The notes beneath the pieces are model-generated. The model was not told the origin of the DNA, did no database searches, and saw only the letters and a list, made by a program, of their open reading frames with translations. 64,000 bases of DNA from Chrysogorgia sp. JL179-B06 (lineage: Eukaryota; Cnidaria; Anthozoa; Scleralcyonacea; Chrysogorgiidae): the NCBI GenBank assembly GCA_035772405.1, contig JAYKKM010000047.1, positions 6,819,501-6,883,500 on the forward strand, in the 5' to 3' direction. Positions 21,863-30,780 of this stretch are shown here, in pieces (within the stretch, counting starts at the first letter, position 1; the number at the start of each line of letters is the position of its first letter). Made by a program: the position numbers and the translations under genes.

Positions 21863-22087
21863 ATGACAGATCGAAATATGATTATGAATGATGTGTACGA
21901 CACTTTACTTTTTGTCGTTGCCGGAGTTGGTATTAGTATGGTATCAAAGAGAGTCTTTGGAAAGTCTCTTGGAGCACCAACTGATCTCATTGGAACATTG
22001 AAACTTGTGACTGCAGTGAGTGCAGGAGCAGTCGCTGTAAAATATGCACAACAGAAGAAACTTATCCCTGACAGTCCTTTCAAGTGA
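21863..22087 (+). CDS. Small membrane protein, 74 aa (Element A)
   Basis: The frame starts MTDRNMIMNDVYDTLLFVVAG. It has a hydrophobic segment with GVGISMVSKR-FG, then a second one, LKLVTAVSAGAVAVKYAQ, and ends IPDSPFK. Counterparts follow the same upstream gene in B (46,980-47,216) and, in broken form, in C (55,822-56,050). ACACTATAATAAAAGA precedes the ATG by a few bases. The conserved tail K..IP-D-PFK is unusual. It is likely a pair with the 108-aa protein; function unknown. Confidence 0.7.
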   Translation: MTDRNMIMNDVYDTLLFVVAGVGISMVSKRVFGKSLGAPTDLIGTLKLVTAVSAGAVAVKYAQQKKLIPDSPFK

Positions 22088-22187
22088 GTTCGTTGGTTTT
22101 CTCGTACGAACTAGTTCTTTCTTAGTTTTCATATCTGCTTTCATTTAGTGTTTTTGTAATGATCATTCATTACAAAACTTGTAGAAC

Positions 22188-22670
22188 TTACTCATATGTT
22201 TTCTCATATTTTCTAGACTTCTTTTCTATGGATAGTCCAAGATCTGTGACAAAGTCGTCGATAACTTTGACATCTGTTAGAAACATCACCTTGTCGTATG
22301 ACACACCACGTAAAAAAGACTTTAGTTGGTTCAGAATTTTATCATATGTAATGAATGCAGTTTTGTAGTCTTTAACTCTTGCGTCTAACTTTTTCTTTGA
22401 TATGAAGGCTTGTAGACACACTCCAAGTCCAGTCAGTGTTCCAAGAACTATTGGATTTAGTGTTATAATTCCAACCACTGCTCCAATAGATGTTAAACCA
22501 ATACTTGTCACGTTCAAGAGCGTTTGTAGTCTCTTTAAACATTTCCATTGCCACTTAAAACATGTACTATACTTGTGATAGTATGTGTATAGGTCTTTTA
22601 GTTCTTTGATCTTCTCTTCTCCCAACTCAGTACAAATGTGGTTAAAATTTATAACATTTTTCTTTCTCAT
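22188..22670 (-). CDS. Two-span membrane protein, 160 aa (Element A)
   Basis: The frame starts MRKKNVINFNHICTELGEE. The first 45 residues are charged and helical (YYHKYSTCFKWQWKCLKRL), then follow two hydrophobic stretches at about 52-95 (IGLTSIGAVVGIITLNPIV, LGTLTGLGVCLQAFI) and a charged C-terminal half with LKSFLRGVSYDKVMFLTDVK. The homolog in C is at 57,326-57,874; B has none at this place. It resembles membrane-perturbing virion proteins in layout only. Confidence 0.65.
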   Translation of the reverse strand: MRKKNVINFNHICTELGEEKIKELKDLYTYYHKYSTCFKWQWKCLKRLQTLLNVTSIGLTSIGAVVGIITLNPIVLGTLTGLGVCLQAFISKKKLDARVKDYKTAFITYDKILNQLKSFLRGVSYDKVMFLTDVKVIDDFVTDLGLSIEKKSRKYEKTYE

Positions 22671-22694
22671 GTCACTTTATAACTACACATCCTC

Positions 22695-23447
22695 TTACAC
22701 TATATTGTACTCTAGCATCATACTCTTGTTCAGACTCGAAATATCGTCTGGCTCTAGAAAACCACTCACGATCTTCAAACCATATATCTCACCTGATATA
22801 CCTGTTGTACTATCGAAACTCTCTAGACGTTCGTTAAAGAATATCGAAGAGAACGGAGCACCAATGTTTTTCCAATTCGTGTTGAAGTACGAGTCAGACG
22901 ACTTTATGTTATTCACACGTACATGACTACCTTTCATCATCCAGTGACAGGATATTAAATGTTTATTAGTTCTTATAACACCACTTGGTATTGTACAATT
23001 ATATTCTTGTACAGGCCATCCACCACCGTATGATAGTTGGTCGTTTGATCCTGTTTTGTAACCTATAAATTTATCGTAAGAACCATTATCATTACCAACA
23101 ATGTATCCGTAACTATCTACTGACGGAGCAGTTAATAACTTGAAAACCACAAATATAGAAACATTAACGCGAGTTAATTGTGGACAATCAAAAACCATTC
23201 TATTAGAACTCAAATTTTTTACAAAGTCGACGTCGACACCTACAGTAGGACTTTTACGATATGCGTTTTGATGAAGACGAGATTCCCCGTCTTCTATTCT
23301 CTCCACTTTGGTACTAATTCCAGCGTGTTGGTAAATAACCTTTGCGTCTTTAACGTTAACGTTAAAAACAGTCTTGTAAGGTAGTGGTGTCTTTTGTGTT
23401 GGTATTGTTACCTTTTTTGGTTGACTATATCCAAGATGTAAACTCAT
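22695..23447 (-). CDS. Fiber-like lectin protein, short form, 250 aa (Element A)
   Basis: The C-terminal ~200 residues form a concanavalin/LamG-like module, with IFVVFKLLTAPSVDSYGYIV, DNGSYDKFIGYKTG and IYGLKIVSGFLEPDDI at its end. The B (42,811-43,761) and C (57,880-58,833) homologs are about 317 residues and carry before this a tail-fiber-type segment (D-M..L-K-NIADPVDD-x-DAI-K). Here that segment is missing and replaced by a short linker, although the MSL..GY start is kept. It probably binds glycans on the host surface. The truncation may abolish trimer assembly. Confidence 0.65.
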   Translation of the reverse strand: MSLHLGYSQPKKVTIPTQKTPLPYKTVFNVNVKDAKVIYQHAGISTKVERIEDGESRLHQNAYRKSPTVGVDVDFVKNLSSNRMVFDCPQLTRVNVSIFVVFKLLTAPSVDSYGYIVGNDNGSYDKFIGYKTGSNDQLSYGGGWPVQEYNCTIPSGVIRTNKHLISCHWMMKGSHVRVNNIKSSDSYFNTNWKNIGAPFSSIFFNERLESFDSTTGISGEIYGLKIVSGFLEPDDISSLNKSMMLEYNIV

Positions 23448-23451
23448 TTAT

Positions 23452-24822
23452 TTATATCACAAACTTACTCACTATTACTCCTACCACTAACGCTACAAAT
23501 GGTAACAAACTGGATGGTGATGGTGATGGTGATGGTGATGGTGATGGTGTTTCCTCTTTTTTGTTTTCACCTAGTATTTCCAAATGTTCTCCACCATTAG
23601 AGTGAGTTTTCACGTTTTTACTCACACTTTTAAAGTTAAGTTTACTATTGAATCCAAACACCATATTCGTCTCTGACGACTCTCTTAGTAGATTGTTGTA
23701 ACCTGGGATAGGAGTTTTTAACAAAACCATACTTCGTGGTATTAACCATGTGTTTGGTGTGACTGCCATGTCTAATTTGACGTTCGTGTCTTTAATAGCT
23801 CTGTTCATCAAATTAATCCACGTACTTGGTGAATATTGTACAACGGCGTCTTCTACGATATTCCTAAAGACTTGTTGTACTTCACGTGCACTAGCACGAC
23901 CACCTACAATACTTTGTTTACTCTTCGCTTGCGCTCCTAACAATGCGTAGACGTACACTTCTATAGATTGGTTTAGAAGTTCCTGACCTAACTCTGTGAT
24001 TCCATTACTGACTCTTGAACAATAGCGTTTGTAATCTCCTTGAACATCTCTAATAATAGTCACCCAATTACCACCTAGAGGGAGATGGTTTTTTAACACT
24101 CTCCAATCTGGAATGTACAATCTCAAAATGTCGGCAATGTCAGCCCCACTTTTGTCAAGACGAAACATAATCCTTCTCATAGTGAAATATACATCGAATT
24201 TCATGAGACTCGTTATTTGTTTTGGAATGTCAGGGTTTGGTGTTAAGTTTTGTAGTGAAACTCCTGACTTGTACGTGGCTATGTACATTGCTGCAATAGC
24301 TTGAGAGTAACTTTTTGATAAAGTCCACACCGTACTAATCATGCTTCCCTCAGGTCCATCCTGATAATATTTTTTCGTGGTTATGACTATTCTTGGTAAA
24401 TTAGACTTGAAAGAGTTCTTATCGTCAACGTAAACATTAAAGTTATTGACTTGATAGTTGAGTACGTATGAAGGAAATATTGCATCAGAGGTACCAGCTC
24501 TCTCTGTTAATATGAGTTTTTGAACTGTACCACCACTATTCCATATTCTTGGGAAAGGTGTGTTGTTGTGAAGCCATTTCCACATACTTTGGTCATTCTT
24601 GAATGTGGTGCTTGTGATATCAGTTGAGAGTATGTCACTATTCCGAAAGTATATATCTACTCTTGTCACGTCACCTTGTTGTGTTTGAACTGGGTCAAAT
24701 TCAAATTTGCTCAGTGTTGCGTAGGGATACTTTTTCAAAAGATCCGACTTCGCTTTTTGAATTGCAATCTTAGAATTCTTAATCATCTTATCATAGTTCT
24801 CACCATAGTATGCTCGTATCAT
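23452..24822 (-). CDS. Core protein of unknown function, 456 aa (Element A)
   Basis: The protein is conserved in all three elements (B 41,438-42,808; C 58,926-60,464). Best-kept parts are VWTLSKSYSQAIAAMYIATY, the RIMFRLDKSGADIADILRLY region, ELLNQSIEVYVYALLGAQAK, SIVGGRASAREVQQ and NTWLIPRSMVLLKTPIPGYN. Near the end there is an SPSPSPSP repeat (coded by a GATGGT-type microsatellite) and a terminal membrane span (LLPFVALVVGVIVSKFVI). It is unrecognised; the size, tail anchor and place beside fiber and penton genes suggest a virion protein. The start lies 21 bp from the divergent penton-like gene. Confidence 0.75.
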   Translation of the reverse strand: MIRAYYGENYDKMIKNSKIAIQKAKSDLLKKYPYATLSKFEFDPVQTQQGDVTRVDIYFRNSDILSTDITSTTFKNDQSMWKWLHNNTPFPRIWNSGGTVQKLILTERAGTSDAIFPSYVLNYQVNNFNVYVDDKNSFKSNLPRIVITTKKYYQDGPEGSMISTVWTLSKSYSQAIAAMYIATYKSGVSLQNLTPNPDIPKQITSLMKFDVYFTMRRIMFRLDKSGADIADILRLYIPDWRVLKNHLPLGGNWVTIIRDVQGDYKRYCSRVSNGITELGQELLNQSIEVYVYALLGAQAKSKQSIVGGRASAREVQQVFRNIVEDAVVQYSPSTWINLMNRAIKDTNVKLDMAVTPNTWLIPRSMVLLKTPIPGYNNLLRESSETNMVFGFNSKLNFKSVSKNVKTHSNGGEHLEILGENKKEETPSPSPSPSPSPSSLLPFVALVVGVIVSKFVI

Positions 24823-24843
24823 TTTATTTGTAGTATAAATAAA
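24823..24843. promoter_or_regulatory. 21-bp bidirectional start region (Element A)
   Basis: The sequence between the two divergent ATGs reads TTTATTTGTAGTATAAATAAA, which carries the TAGTATAAATAAA start motif on the plus strand and TTTATACTACAAATAAA on the minus strand. It separates the 456-aa gene and the penton-like gene. B (41,415-41,437) and C (60,465-60,481) keep the same divergent pair with 23 and 17 bp. Confidence 0.6.
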
Positions 24844-25524
24844 ATGAAGAAACTATCAGTATTTATCGAAAATAGTAGGAAAACAGTTACGTTGGAGAAT
24901 AGTTTGATACTTCCAAAGAATTCAACTCTAGTTGTAAAGTCAGCGAGTGCGTTTTGGGACTACAAGAATGTGATTAAAGATTACAACGACGTCATCCAGT
25001 ATAACTCAATAAAACACACGATACCTGAAGGTTACTGGTCTTTTGAGAGTCTTGTAACATACTTCTCATACAAAAAAGACATTGGAATAATAATATCACA
25101 CAACTCACATGATCATACATGCAGACTAAAGACACTTAGCCCTACTAAGTTGTATAAGTTTGGAGAGCTACTTGGTTTCCCAACGAACACATCAATGGGA
25201 ACAGGAACGGAGATTAGTCCTAACAGGATAGACATCAACAGAGGTTTAAGATTTGTGGAGATTCATTGTGATACTCTTGTAGATGAGACAATAGACACAT
25301 TAGGTAAACAAAGCAGTGTTATCGCAGTTCTTCCTATTACTACGGAGGTAACATTAAGTGGAAGCGTATTACATTTCCCAACTGTTGAGTCTAGTGTTCC
25401 CACTCGTAGTGGCACATACAATAACTTGTCTTTTCACACAAAAACAAATGTAAGTGATATAGATGAGATAGGAAATGTTTTGATTGACATTAATATATTT
25501 TTAAATAAAAAGGATGAACAGTAA
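24844..25524 (+). CDS. Penton-like virion protein, 226 aa (Element A)
   Basis: The ATG at 24,844 is chosen because it begins MKKLSVFIENSRKTV, aligned with the starts in B and C; the frame is open further upstream but inside the divergent gene. It has beta-rich composition with STLVVKSASAFWDYKNV, then LGF..ISPNRIDINRGLRFVEIHCD, then VIAVLPITTEV and a last strand GNVLIDINIFL. The set resembles the single jelly-roll minor capsid (penton) proteins that accompany double jelly-roll capsids in Mavericks; that assignment is inference. Its stop overlaps the integrase start by 11 bases. Confidence 0.6.
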   Translation: MKKLSVFIENSRKTVTLENSLILPKNSTLVVKSASAFWDYKNVIKDYNDVIQYNSIKHTIPEGYWSFESLVTYFSYKKDIGIIISHNSHDHTCRLKTLSPTKLYKFGELLGFPTNTSMGTGTEISPNRIDINRGLRFVEIHCDTLVDETIDTLGKQSSVIAVLPITTEVTLSGSVLHFPTVESSVPTRSGTYNNLSFHTKTNVSDIDEIGNVLIDINIFLNKKDEQ

Positions 25525-26254
25525 TAACATTGTAACAGAACAGAGTCTTAGAGATTTGTACTACAACCCTGTGACTGGTTATCAAAGCATGGAGAGATTA
25601 TATCAAAAAGCATTAGAGGAAGGTCTGAACGTAAGTAGAAAGTCTGTGAAAGAGTGGTTGAAAACTCAAGACACTTACACACGATATAAGTCTATAGTGA
25701 GACATCACAAATTTCGAAAGACATGGGTCTCGTACCTTGGAGAACAAATTCAACTAGACCTCGTCGATATGGGGAAGTACAAAAACAAGAACAAAGGTTG
25801 CTATTGGATTCTCACATGTGTCGAGATTCTTAGTCGTTATGCTTTCGCTATTCCTGTATATCGTAAAGATACAAAGAACATGACAAACGCTGTGGGTGAG
25901 TTACTACAACAATTCCACGAAAGGTTTAAGATATATCCAAAACTTGCACAGTTTGACGATGGACTAGAATTTTACAATGTAGGTGTTAAAAACTTATTGA
26001 AAAAACATAACATAGAGTATTTCTCTACAAACTCTGACAAGAAAGCAGCTGTGGTTGAGAGATTTAACAGAACTTTAAAAACAGGTATGTGGAAATATTT
26101 TTACAGCAAAGGAACTTATAAGTGGATAGATATTCTGAGCGATCTCCTTAAAAATTATAATAACACGAAGCATAGTAGTATTCTCATGAAACCAGCTAAT
26201 GTTACGAAGAAGAATGAGAACCAAGTGTGGACAACGCTTTTTGGTCAAGACTTA
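25514..26254 (+). pseudogene. int: Retrovirus-type integrase, catalytic part (Element A)
   Basis: The N-terminal region LRDLYYNPVTGYQSMERLYQ is followed by a DDE core: IQLDLVDMGKY (first D), KLAQFDDGLEFYN (second D) and KKAAVVERFNRTLK (E, about 33-35 residues on), then YNNTKHSSILMKPANV. The enzyme would insert the element with 6-bp target duplications. A Harbinger transposon at 26,255 splits the gene just after TLFGQD; the SH3/chromodomain part is at 28,879-29,238. The frame runs on into the transposon end and stops at 26,428. Confidence 0.9.
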
Positions 26255-26503
26255 CGCCTGTATTCTAAAAGCGCACTCACACTCACACTCAATGAGTGGA
26301 CGCTCATTGTCAATGAGTGCAACTCACCACTCAATGAGTGTCCACTCACACTCACTGAGTATAATGCTACACTCACACTCCAACCATTCAACGACACCAC
26401 TCACACTCAAGTGAAGCGCAAAATATGAGTGAAGTGTGAGTGAGAGGTATACGTCCCTTGAGCTGCACTCAGTGACACGTACGTTGTACGTAGGGATGCA
26501 AAG

Positions 26504-27531
26504 ATGGCGGACAGGTGGCTACGAAGGTTAGAAGTACTGGACAATGTCCCAGGAAACAACAGAGACAGGAGAGGACCATATATCTTTGATTATGGGAAAT
26601 ATGACGACGAACAGTTTCGATGCAGATACCGGCTAACGAAGGCTGTATTTCGCGACTTACTGGATATAATTAGGCCAGAAATATCAGCACACAACGACCG
26701 AGGAAAGCCCATTCCCGCAGATATACAACTGCTGTTGACACTCAGGTTCTACGCCACAGGTACATTCCAGCTAGCATGCGGAGATTTGTGTGAGATATCG
26801 CAGCCATAATTATAAAGCGAGTATCGGAGGCAATCGCACGCTTAAGGAACAATTACATAACATTTCCTGAAGGTGATGGTTTGGATCAAGTGAAACTTGA
26901 TTTCTGGCGACTGTGTGCATTACCAAATGTTGTGGGTGCAATTGATTGTACACATATCAAAATACTTTGCCCGGGGGGTGCCAATGCTGAACTATTTAGA
27001 AATCGTAAAGGATACTTCTCGATAAATGTTCAAGTGGTGTGCGGTCCACATTTAGAAATGTTAAACATTGTCGCTCGTTGGGCAGGTAGCGTACATGATG
27101 CCAGAATATTCGACAATAGTCGCATATGTGCACAGTTTGAACGTGGTGATATCCCGAGTATATTACTTGGTGATAGCGATTATCCATGCCGCCCATATCT
27201 AATGACACCATTAATTGCTCCGCAAACCCGACCGCAACGCAGGTATAATGTAGCGCAGATACGTACACGCAACACAGTGGAACGGATGTTTGGAGTATGG
27301 AAACGGCTATTTCCTTGTCTTTCGACGACCCTTCGCATCACATTGCAAACGTGCTTAACTATAATTGTTGCTACCGCTGTTCTGTACAACTTCATACGAC
27401 GGCGCAATGACCCCATCGATGAAGCAGACGATGTTCGGCCGGATGGGGACGAAGTATATGACATGCAATCTGGTGAACGACGTTTGGGCAATGCGGTACG
27501 AGACGCCCTGATACTGCAACATTTTACGTAA
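26504..27531 (+). pseudogene. Harbinger transposase, one frameshift
   Basis: The first frame (26,504-26,809) starts MADRWLRRLEVLDNV and has YRLTKAVFRDLLDIIRP, then IQLLLTLRFYATGTFQ. The second (to 27,531) has NVVGAIDCTHIKI (first catalytic D), WAGSVHDARIFDNSR (D) and RNTVERMFGVWKRLFPCL (E). The two are joined by coding-like sequence in a shifted frame near 26,806, so one small indel has disabled the gene; no splice sites fit the junction. The length, about 340 codons, is normal for Harbinger transposases. Confidence 0.88.
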
Positions 27532-27703
27532 CCTATGAATAACATATCCACATTGATAACGCAATTAATATACATCAACATGGGAGATACGAACAACATG
27601 ATTGTTGTCGTATTGTGTTATTACATAACTTCATAATGGGAGGAACACGCAATCAAATATACTCGTACAATCATTATGTAGTTTATTAGGTTATGTTTTG
27701 TCG

Positions 27704-28584
27704 TTAATGTTGCTTCCTCGCCCGTGTGTTTGGTTTATGTACTTCCTCTTGTGTGGATTGTATTGACTGTTTCATCATATCCCAATATTGCAGTTCTGCG
27801 TCTAGCACCTCCATCTTTCGTTTGTGTGCAATTATTAGATTCCTTTTATTTAAATACAGCAGTTCCATCTCTGCTTCATGCTGCTGGGTTTGCATCGCCA
27901 AGCATCGTGCTTGGGCTGCGGATATTGGTGATTTGTTGGTAAAGGATGGTGCGAGGGCAGCGTCAACGACACTCGATGGCGGCAATGCATTTTCGGTCGC
28001 TGGAGTGGCTGTACCTGTAGTTGGAACCTGTACATTCGTCTCCTCGTCGTCGCGATCGCTGTCTATACATTTAAAAGCAGATAACGTAAATGCGATGTTA
28101 TGTACGGATGGGCATGTGTTGTTCCGAAATGTCAAACGAATTGATCTGATTATGCAATTGTACAACACCGGCATGCATAACACGTTGGCATTGTCTTACC
28201 TCTTTCACAATTATCGTCATCAAACATATTACTTAAGCTGTCAATTTGGGCCGGAATGATAGACGCAACGGCCGCAGCTTCATCGTCGTGTTTCGACGTT
28301 GAGGGACCGCCACCCGTCAACTTCACATCCCTCTTCTCTTTCGCCAGCTGTTTTTTGGCGCGGGCCTTTATATTTTCCCAACACTTCTTTAGCTGCTTCG
28401 CATCCCTCTTCTTCACACCGGACTGGGAATTGAATTGTTCGGATAACGTTTCCCACGTGTTATTTTTCTGTTGTATGGTTTTATAATCATTATTTTTATT
28501 CTCTAGAAGGTCTTTGTACTTTCGAACTAATTCTGTTAACAGGGCCTTTTCCAATGGCGAATAATATTGTCTACCTTCAGCCAT
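27704..28584 (-). CDS. Myb/SANT-like accessory protein of Harbinger (2 exons)
   Basis: The start MAEGRQYYSPLEKALLTELV leads into a trihelix Myb/SANT-like domain (KNNTWETLSEQFNSQ, AKQLKKCWENIKARAKK). The second exon ends in a coiled coil (EAEMELLYLNKRNLIIAHK..LDAELQYW). Exon 1 is 28,200-28,584 and exon 2 is 27,704-28,062. The intron 28,063-28,199 has GTAAGA at the donor and TATAG at the acceptor and keeps the frame: 744 coding bases, 247 residues. This protein brings the transposase to the transposon ends in the family. The frame is intact, unlike the transposase. Confidence 0.82.
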
Positions 28585-28878
28585 ATTGATGAGGAACGCC
28601 GTACGCATGCATTGACACGTCTGCAACAGTGTCACTCGTTTATATACCCTCTATCATTAATTATACATCACGATCACACCCACACTCCAGCAAGTCACAC
28701 TCGAGTGAGCTCTTTGAATACAAATCAGCCTAATATTTTCAAGGGTGAGTGCTCCCTCGGTGAGTGGCCACTCACACTCATAATCCACTCTCACTCACAC
28801 TTCAACCCCACTTCAGTGCTCCTCACTGGAATGCCACTCAAGTGTGAGTGTGAGTGAGCTTTTAGAATACAGGCCTAA

Positions 28879-29238
28879 GGTGAGTTTCCACTGCCAATGT
28901 ACAAACTTGGACAAAAGGTGAGAATAAGTAAATACAAAAGCATATTCACCAAAGGATATGAAGCAAATTTTACAGAGGAGATCTTCTCCGTGAGTAAGGT
29001 GGTTCGTGGAGATCCAAATGTTTACGTTCTTAGTGATGAAAGTGGGGAGGACGTCATTGGAAAGTTCTATGAGGAAGAGATGTCTGCTGTGGAGAAAACA
29101 GAGGACGCTACGTATCGTGTGGAGAAAATTCTAAAGAGACGTGTGGTGAACAAGAAAAAGATGGTTTTAGTCAAGTGGGCTGGTTACGACTCCAAACATA
29201 ACTCTTGGATTCCAGAGAGTGATGTGAAAAGTCTGTAA
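28879..29238 (+). pseudogene. int: Integrase C-terminal SH3 and chromodomain (Element A)
   Basis: This continues the integrase beyond the Harbinger insertion: MYKLGQKVRISKYKSIFTKG is the SH3-like part, and YRVEKILKRRVVNKKKMVLV..WAGYDSKHNSWIPESDV is a chromodomain with the aromatic cage positions Y, W and the WIPE end. The chromodomain would steer integration to chromatin marks. The stop at 29,236-29,238 matches the ends of the B and C integrases. Confidence 0.88.
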
Positions 29239-29497
29239 AAAAAAAATATATGTACTCTAAAAAAATTCTCTAGGAAAAATGCTCTAAAAAAACATTTCAA
29301 AAAAAAAAATTTCGAGTTTTTCGGAAAACACCGTTATCTTTTTGAAAAAAAAGTTCGCTAACAACACTAGTATTACTCTTGTCTATCAAGACCACACTCC
29401 TAACGTCTCGGTAGTGAGAAAAAATATATTGCGTTCGTTTAACGACATACCCATCGTTCTAGCGCGTCCGGTTTTGAAAAAAAAGTCTATAAATAAA
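29239..29497. other. A-rich spacer before the minor protein gene (Element A)
   Basis: Runs of A and short AAAAAATTCTC/AAAACATTTC phrases. The downstream frame is open back to 29,342, but the residues there have no counterpart in B, where the start follows the integrase stop by 7 bp. I therefore place the start at 29,498. Confidence 0.4.
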
Positions 29498-30661
29498 ATG
29501 GAAGGTGGTGAAGATATTTTTGAGATGGAAGAAGTGTTTCCAGAGTATGATAATCTAGACATTGAAGAACTTGACACAACTCTTGATGATCTTAATCAAC
29601 AATTACTAACAGAAGATGTTGACCCATTACTCACAGAGAGAATTACATACATCAACCGTCTTCTTTTAACTGAGACAGCTGAAACAAGTTTTGGTGGTGG
29701 CGTTGATATTAGTCAAGATGTGTTTGCACAAGTAGACAAATACGTACAAGACTCTCGCGAAGGACAAAAACTTAATCCTTACTCAGAAAGTGTGATAGAA
29801 CTTAGAAACCGAACTACTGTGAGAGATGGTAAAGTTTTTTTCAAAGAAAGACTTAAGAATGGTGGGTTCTCCTCCATTGAAAAAATAGTTCTAAACAACT
29901 CAAATGACTCGTATGTGAAAAACTCGGCAAAAAGAAACACAAATGCTGTGTCACAATTTGAAGAGCTCATCAACAAAGCAGTAAGTGAGACAAACGCGTC
30001 CTCTAACCTACCCATGATTCCTGTCATAGATCAAGTGCTAGTACCAGAAGATGTTCTTGATAGACTTAGTGAAGCAGATCGGCGTGTAGTTAGTGGTGTG
30101 TTAAACCCGTCGAATACAATCTTACCAGAGAGTAGAGTTGGCGACCGAGGAGCAATCCAACTCATGATAGACGAGTTTAGAGAAAGAAGTAACAACAATC
30201 ATGAGCTAGCAAAGGAAAGTGACCTAGCCACTGCAAGAGAACTTTTTCAAAAGTCATTTGACGAAGACGTGGTAGCAGACGCCTTTGAACAACAGAGAAT
30301 TGTAGAAGAGACACGTGGTGAGCAGGAAAAAGATGTAACACGACTAGAAAAAGTAAAAAAGTGGTTCAAAGAGAATTGGGTAGGTGCTTCTGCATTAGGT
30401 ATGGCTGTCGCAGGTCTAGTTACAACTATCATTATTGGAGCAAGGACTGCGATCACAAAAGGAGCTAAAGCAGGGTTATCGTTCGCAAAAGCAGTGAAAA
30501 ACATTATAGCGAAGATTGGTCCATGGGCAGTAGGAGCAGCGAATTTTGTGTACACCGTACTCAAGGCAGGCGCTCTTGGATTAGGTTTCTTAGCTAAAAA
30601 TCTTTGGCTTGTTGTTGTAGGGTTAGTGTGGTTATTAGTAGAAATGCGAAGAAAAAAATAG
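29498..30661 (+). CDS. Minor virion protein with membrane-active C-terminus, 387 aa (Element A)
   Basis: It starts MEGGEDIFEMEEVFPEYDN (B: MAEGGEDFNDIEMEN). An acidic N-terminal third is followed by a conserved VLNPSNTILPESRVGDRGA, a charged coil (EETRGEQEKDVTRLEKVKK), WFKENWVGASALG with a span (AVAGLVTTIIIGARTAI), and a Gly/Ala-rich hydrophobic tail ending in arginines and lysines. Homologs: B 37,392-38,822; C 62,226-63,511. The layout recalls membrane-lytic minor capsid proteins beside the major capsid gene; that role is inference. Start motif TATAAATAAA precedes the ATG. Confidence 0.7.
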   Translation: MEGGEDIFEMEEVFPEYDNLDIEELDTTLDDLNQQLLTEDVDPLLTERITYINRLLLTETAETSFGGGVDISQDVFAQVDKYVQDSREGQKLNPYSESVIELRNRTTVRDGKVFFKERLKNGGFSSIEKIVLNNSNDSYVKNSAKRNTNAVSQFEELINKAVSETNASSNLPMIPVIDQVLVPEDVLDRLSEADRRVVSGVLNPSNTILPESRVGDRGAIQLMIDEFRERSNNNHELAKESDLATARELFQKSFDEDVVADAFEQQRIVEETRGEQEKDVTRLEKVKKWFKENWVGASALGMAVAGLVTTIIIGARTAITKGAKAGLSFAKAVKNIIAKIGPWAVGAANFVYTVLKAGALGLGFLAKNLWLVVVGLVWLLVEMRRKK

Positions 30662-30669
30662 TATAATAA

Positions 30670-30780
30670 ATGAATAGTAACAAAGATTTGTCACCGCATG
30701 CAAAGAAGTCTAGCATGTCTACAATCAAAGGAACACGTACACGGCATGTCGTGACTATGAATCCTAACAAGGTTAACCCT
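30670..30780 (+). pseudogene. MCP: Major capsid protein, first 37 codons (Element A)
   Basis: The start MNSNKDLSPHAKKSSMSTIK is followed by GTRTRHVVTMNPNKVNP, equivalent to GVRTQHVITLNPNKVSPG in B. The gene is then cut by the first base of Element C (AGTAGTATAG at 30,781). The frame runs on into C and stops at 30,882. The remainder of this gene should lie beyond the right end of C, outside the window, after a repeat of AACCCT. AGTATAATAA precedes the ATG. Confidence 0.88.

Larger units (their letters stand above)
26255..28875. mobile_element. PIF/Harbinger DNA transposon inside Element A integrase
   Basis: The ends match as inverted repeats (GCCTGTATTCTAAAAGC followed by CTCACTCACACTCACAC-type runs) and are flanked by TTA on the left and TAA on the right, fitting the T-W-A target of this superfamily with one mismatch. 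CACTCACACT/GTGAGTG sub-repeats extend about 170 bp inward at each end. The two genes, a DDE transposase (+) and a Myb/SANT-like DNA-binding protein (-), are the classic pair. The insertion is in the viral integrase gene. Confidence 0.9.
13770..30780. mobile_element. Element A: Maverick/Polinton, left ~17 kb (interrupted)
   Basis: It starts with AGTAGTAGGAAACTGAG, sharing the AGTAGTA tip with Elements B and C. The 6 bp before it are TTATTA, the predicted target duplication. The gene set is polymerase B, small genes, BRO-N/VRR-NUC, coiled-coil and membrane proteins, fiber-like lectin, penton-like protein, integrase and minor protein, with the capsid start at its right edge. It is cut at 30,780 by Element C, so the rest of the capsid gene, the ATPase and the right end should lie beyond the window. 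It is decayed: polymerase and nuclease are frameshifted, and the integrase carries a Harbinger insertion. Confidence 0.88.

Noticed and set aside
26806..26881. Intron in the Harbinger transposase
   Set aside because: The interval keeps transposase-like residues in a shifted frame, and no GT..AG pair restores the frame there; a small indel is simpler.
27726..28259. 177-codon plus-strand frame in Harbinger
   Set aside because: It is antisense to the spliced Myb/SANT-like gene, which has a domain and splice sites.
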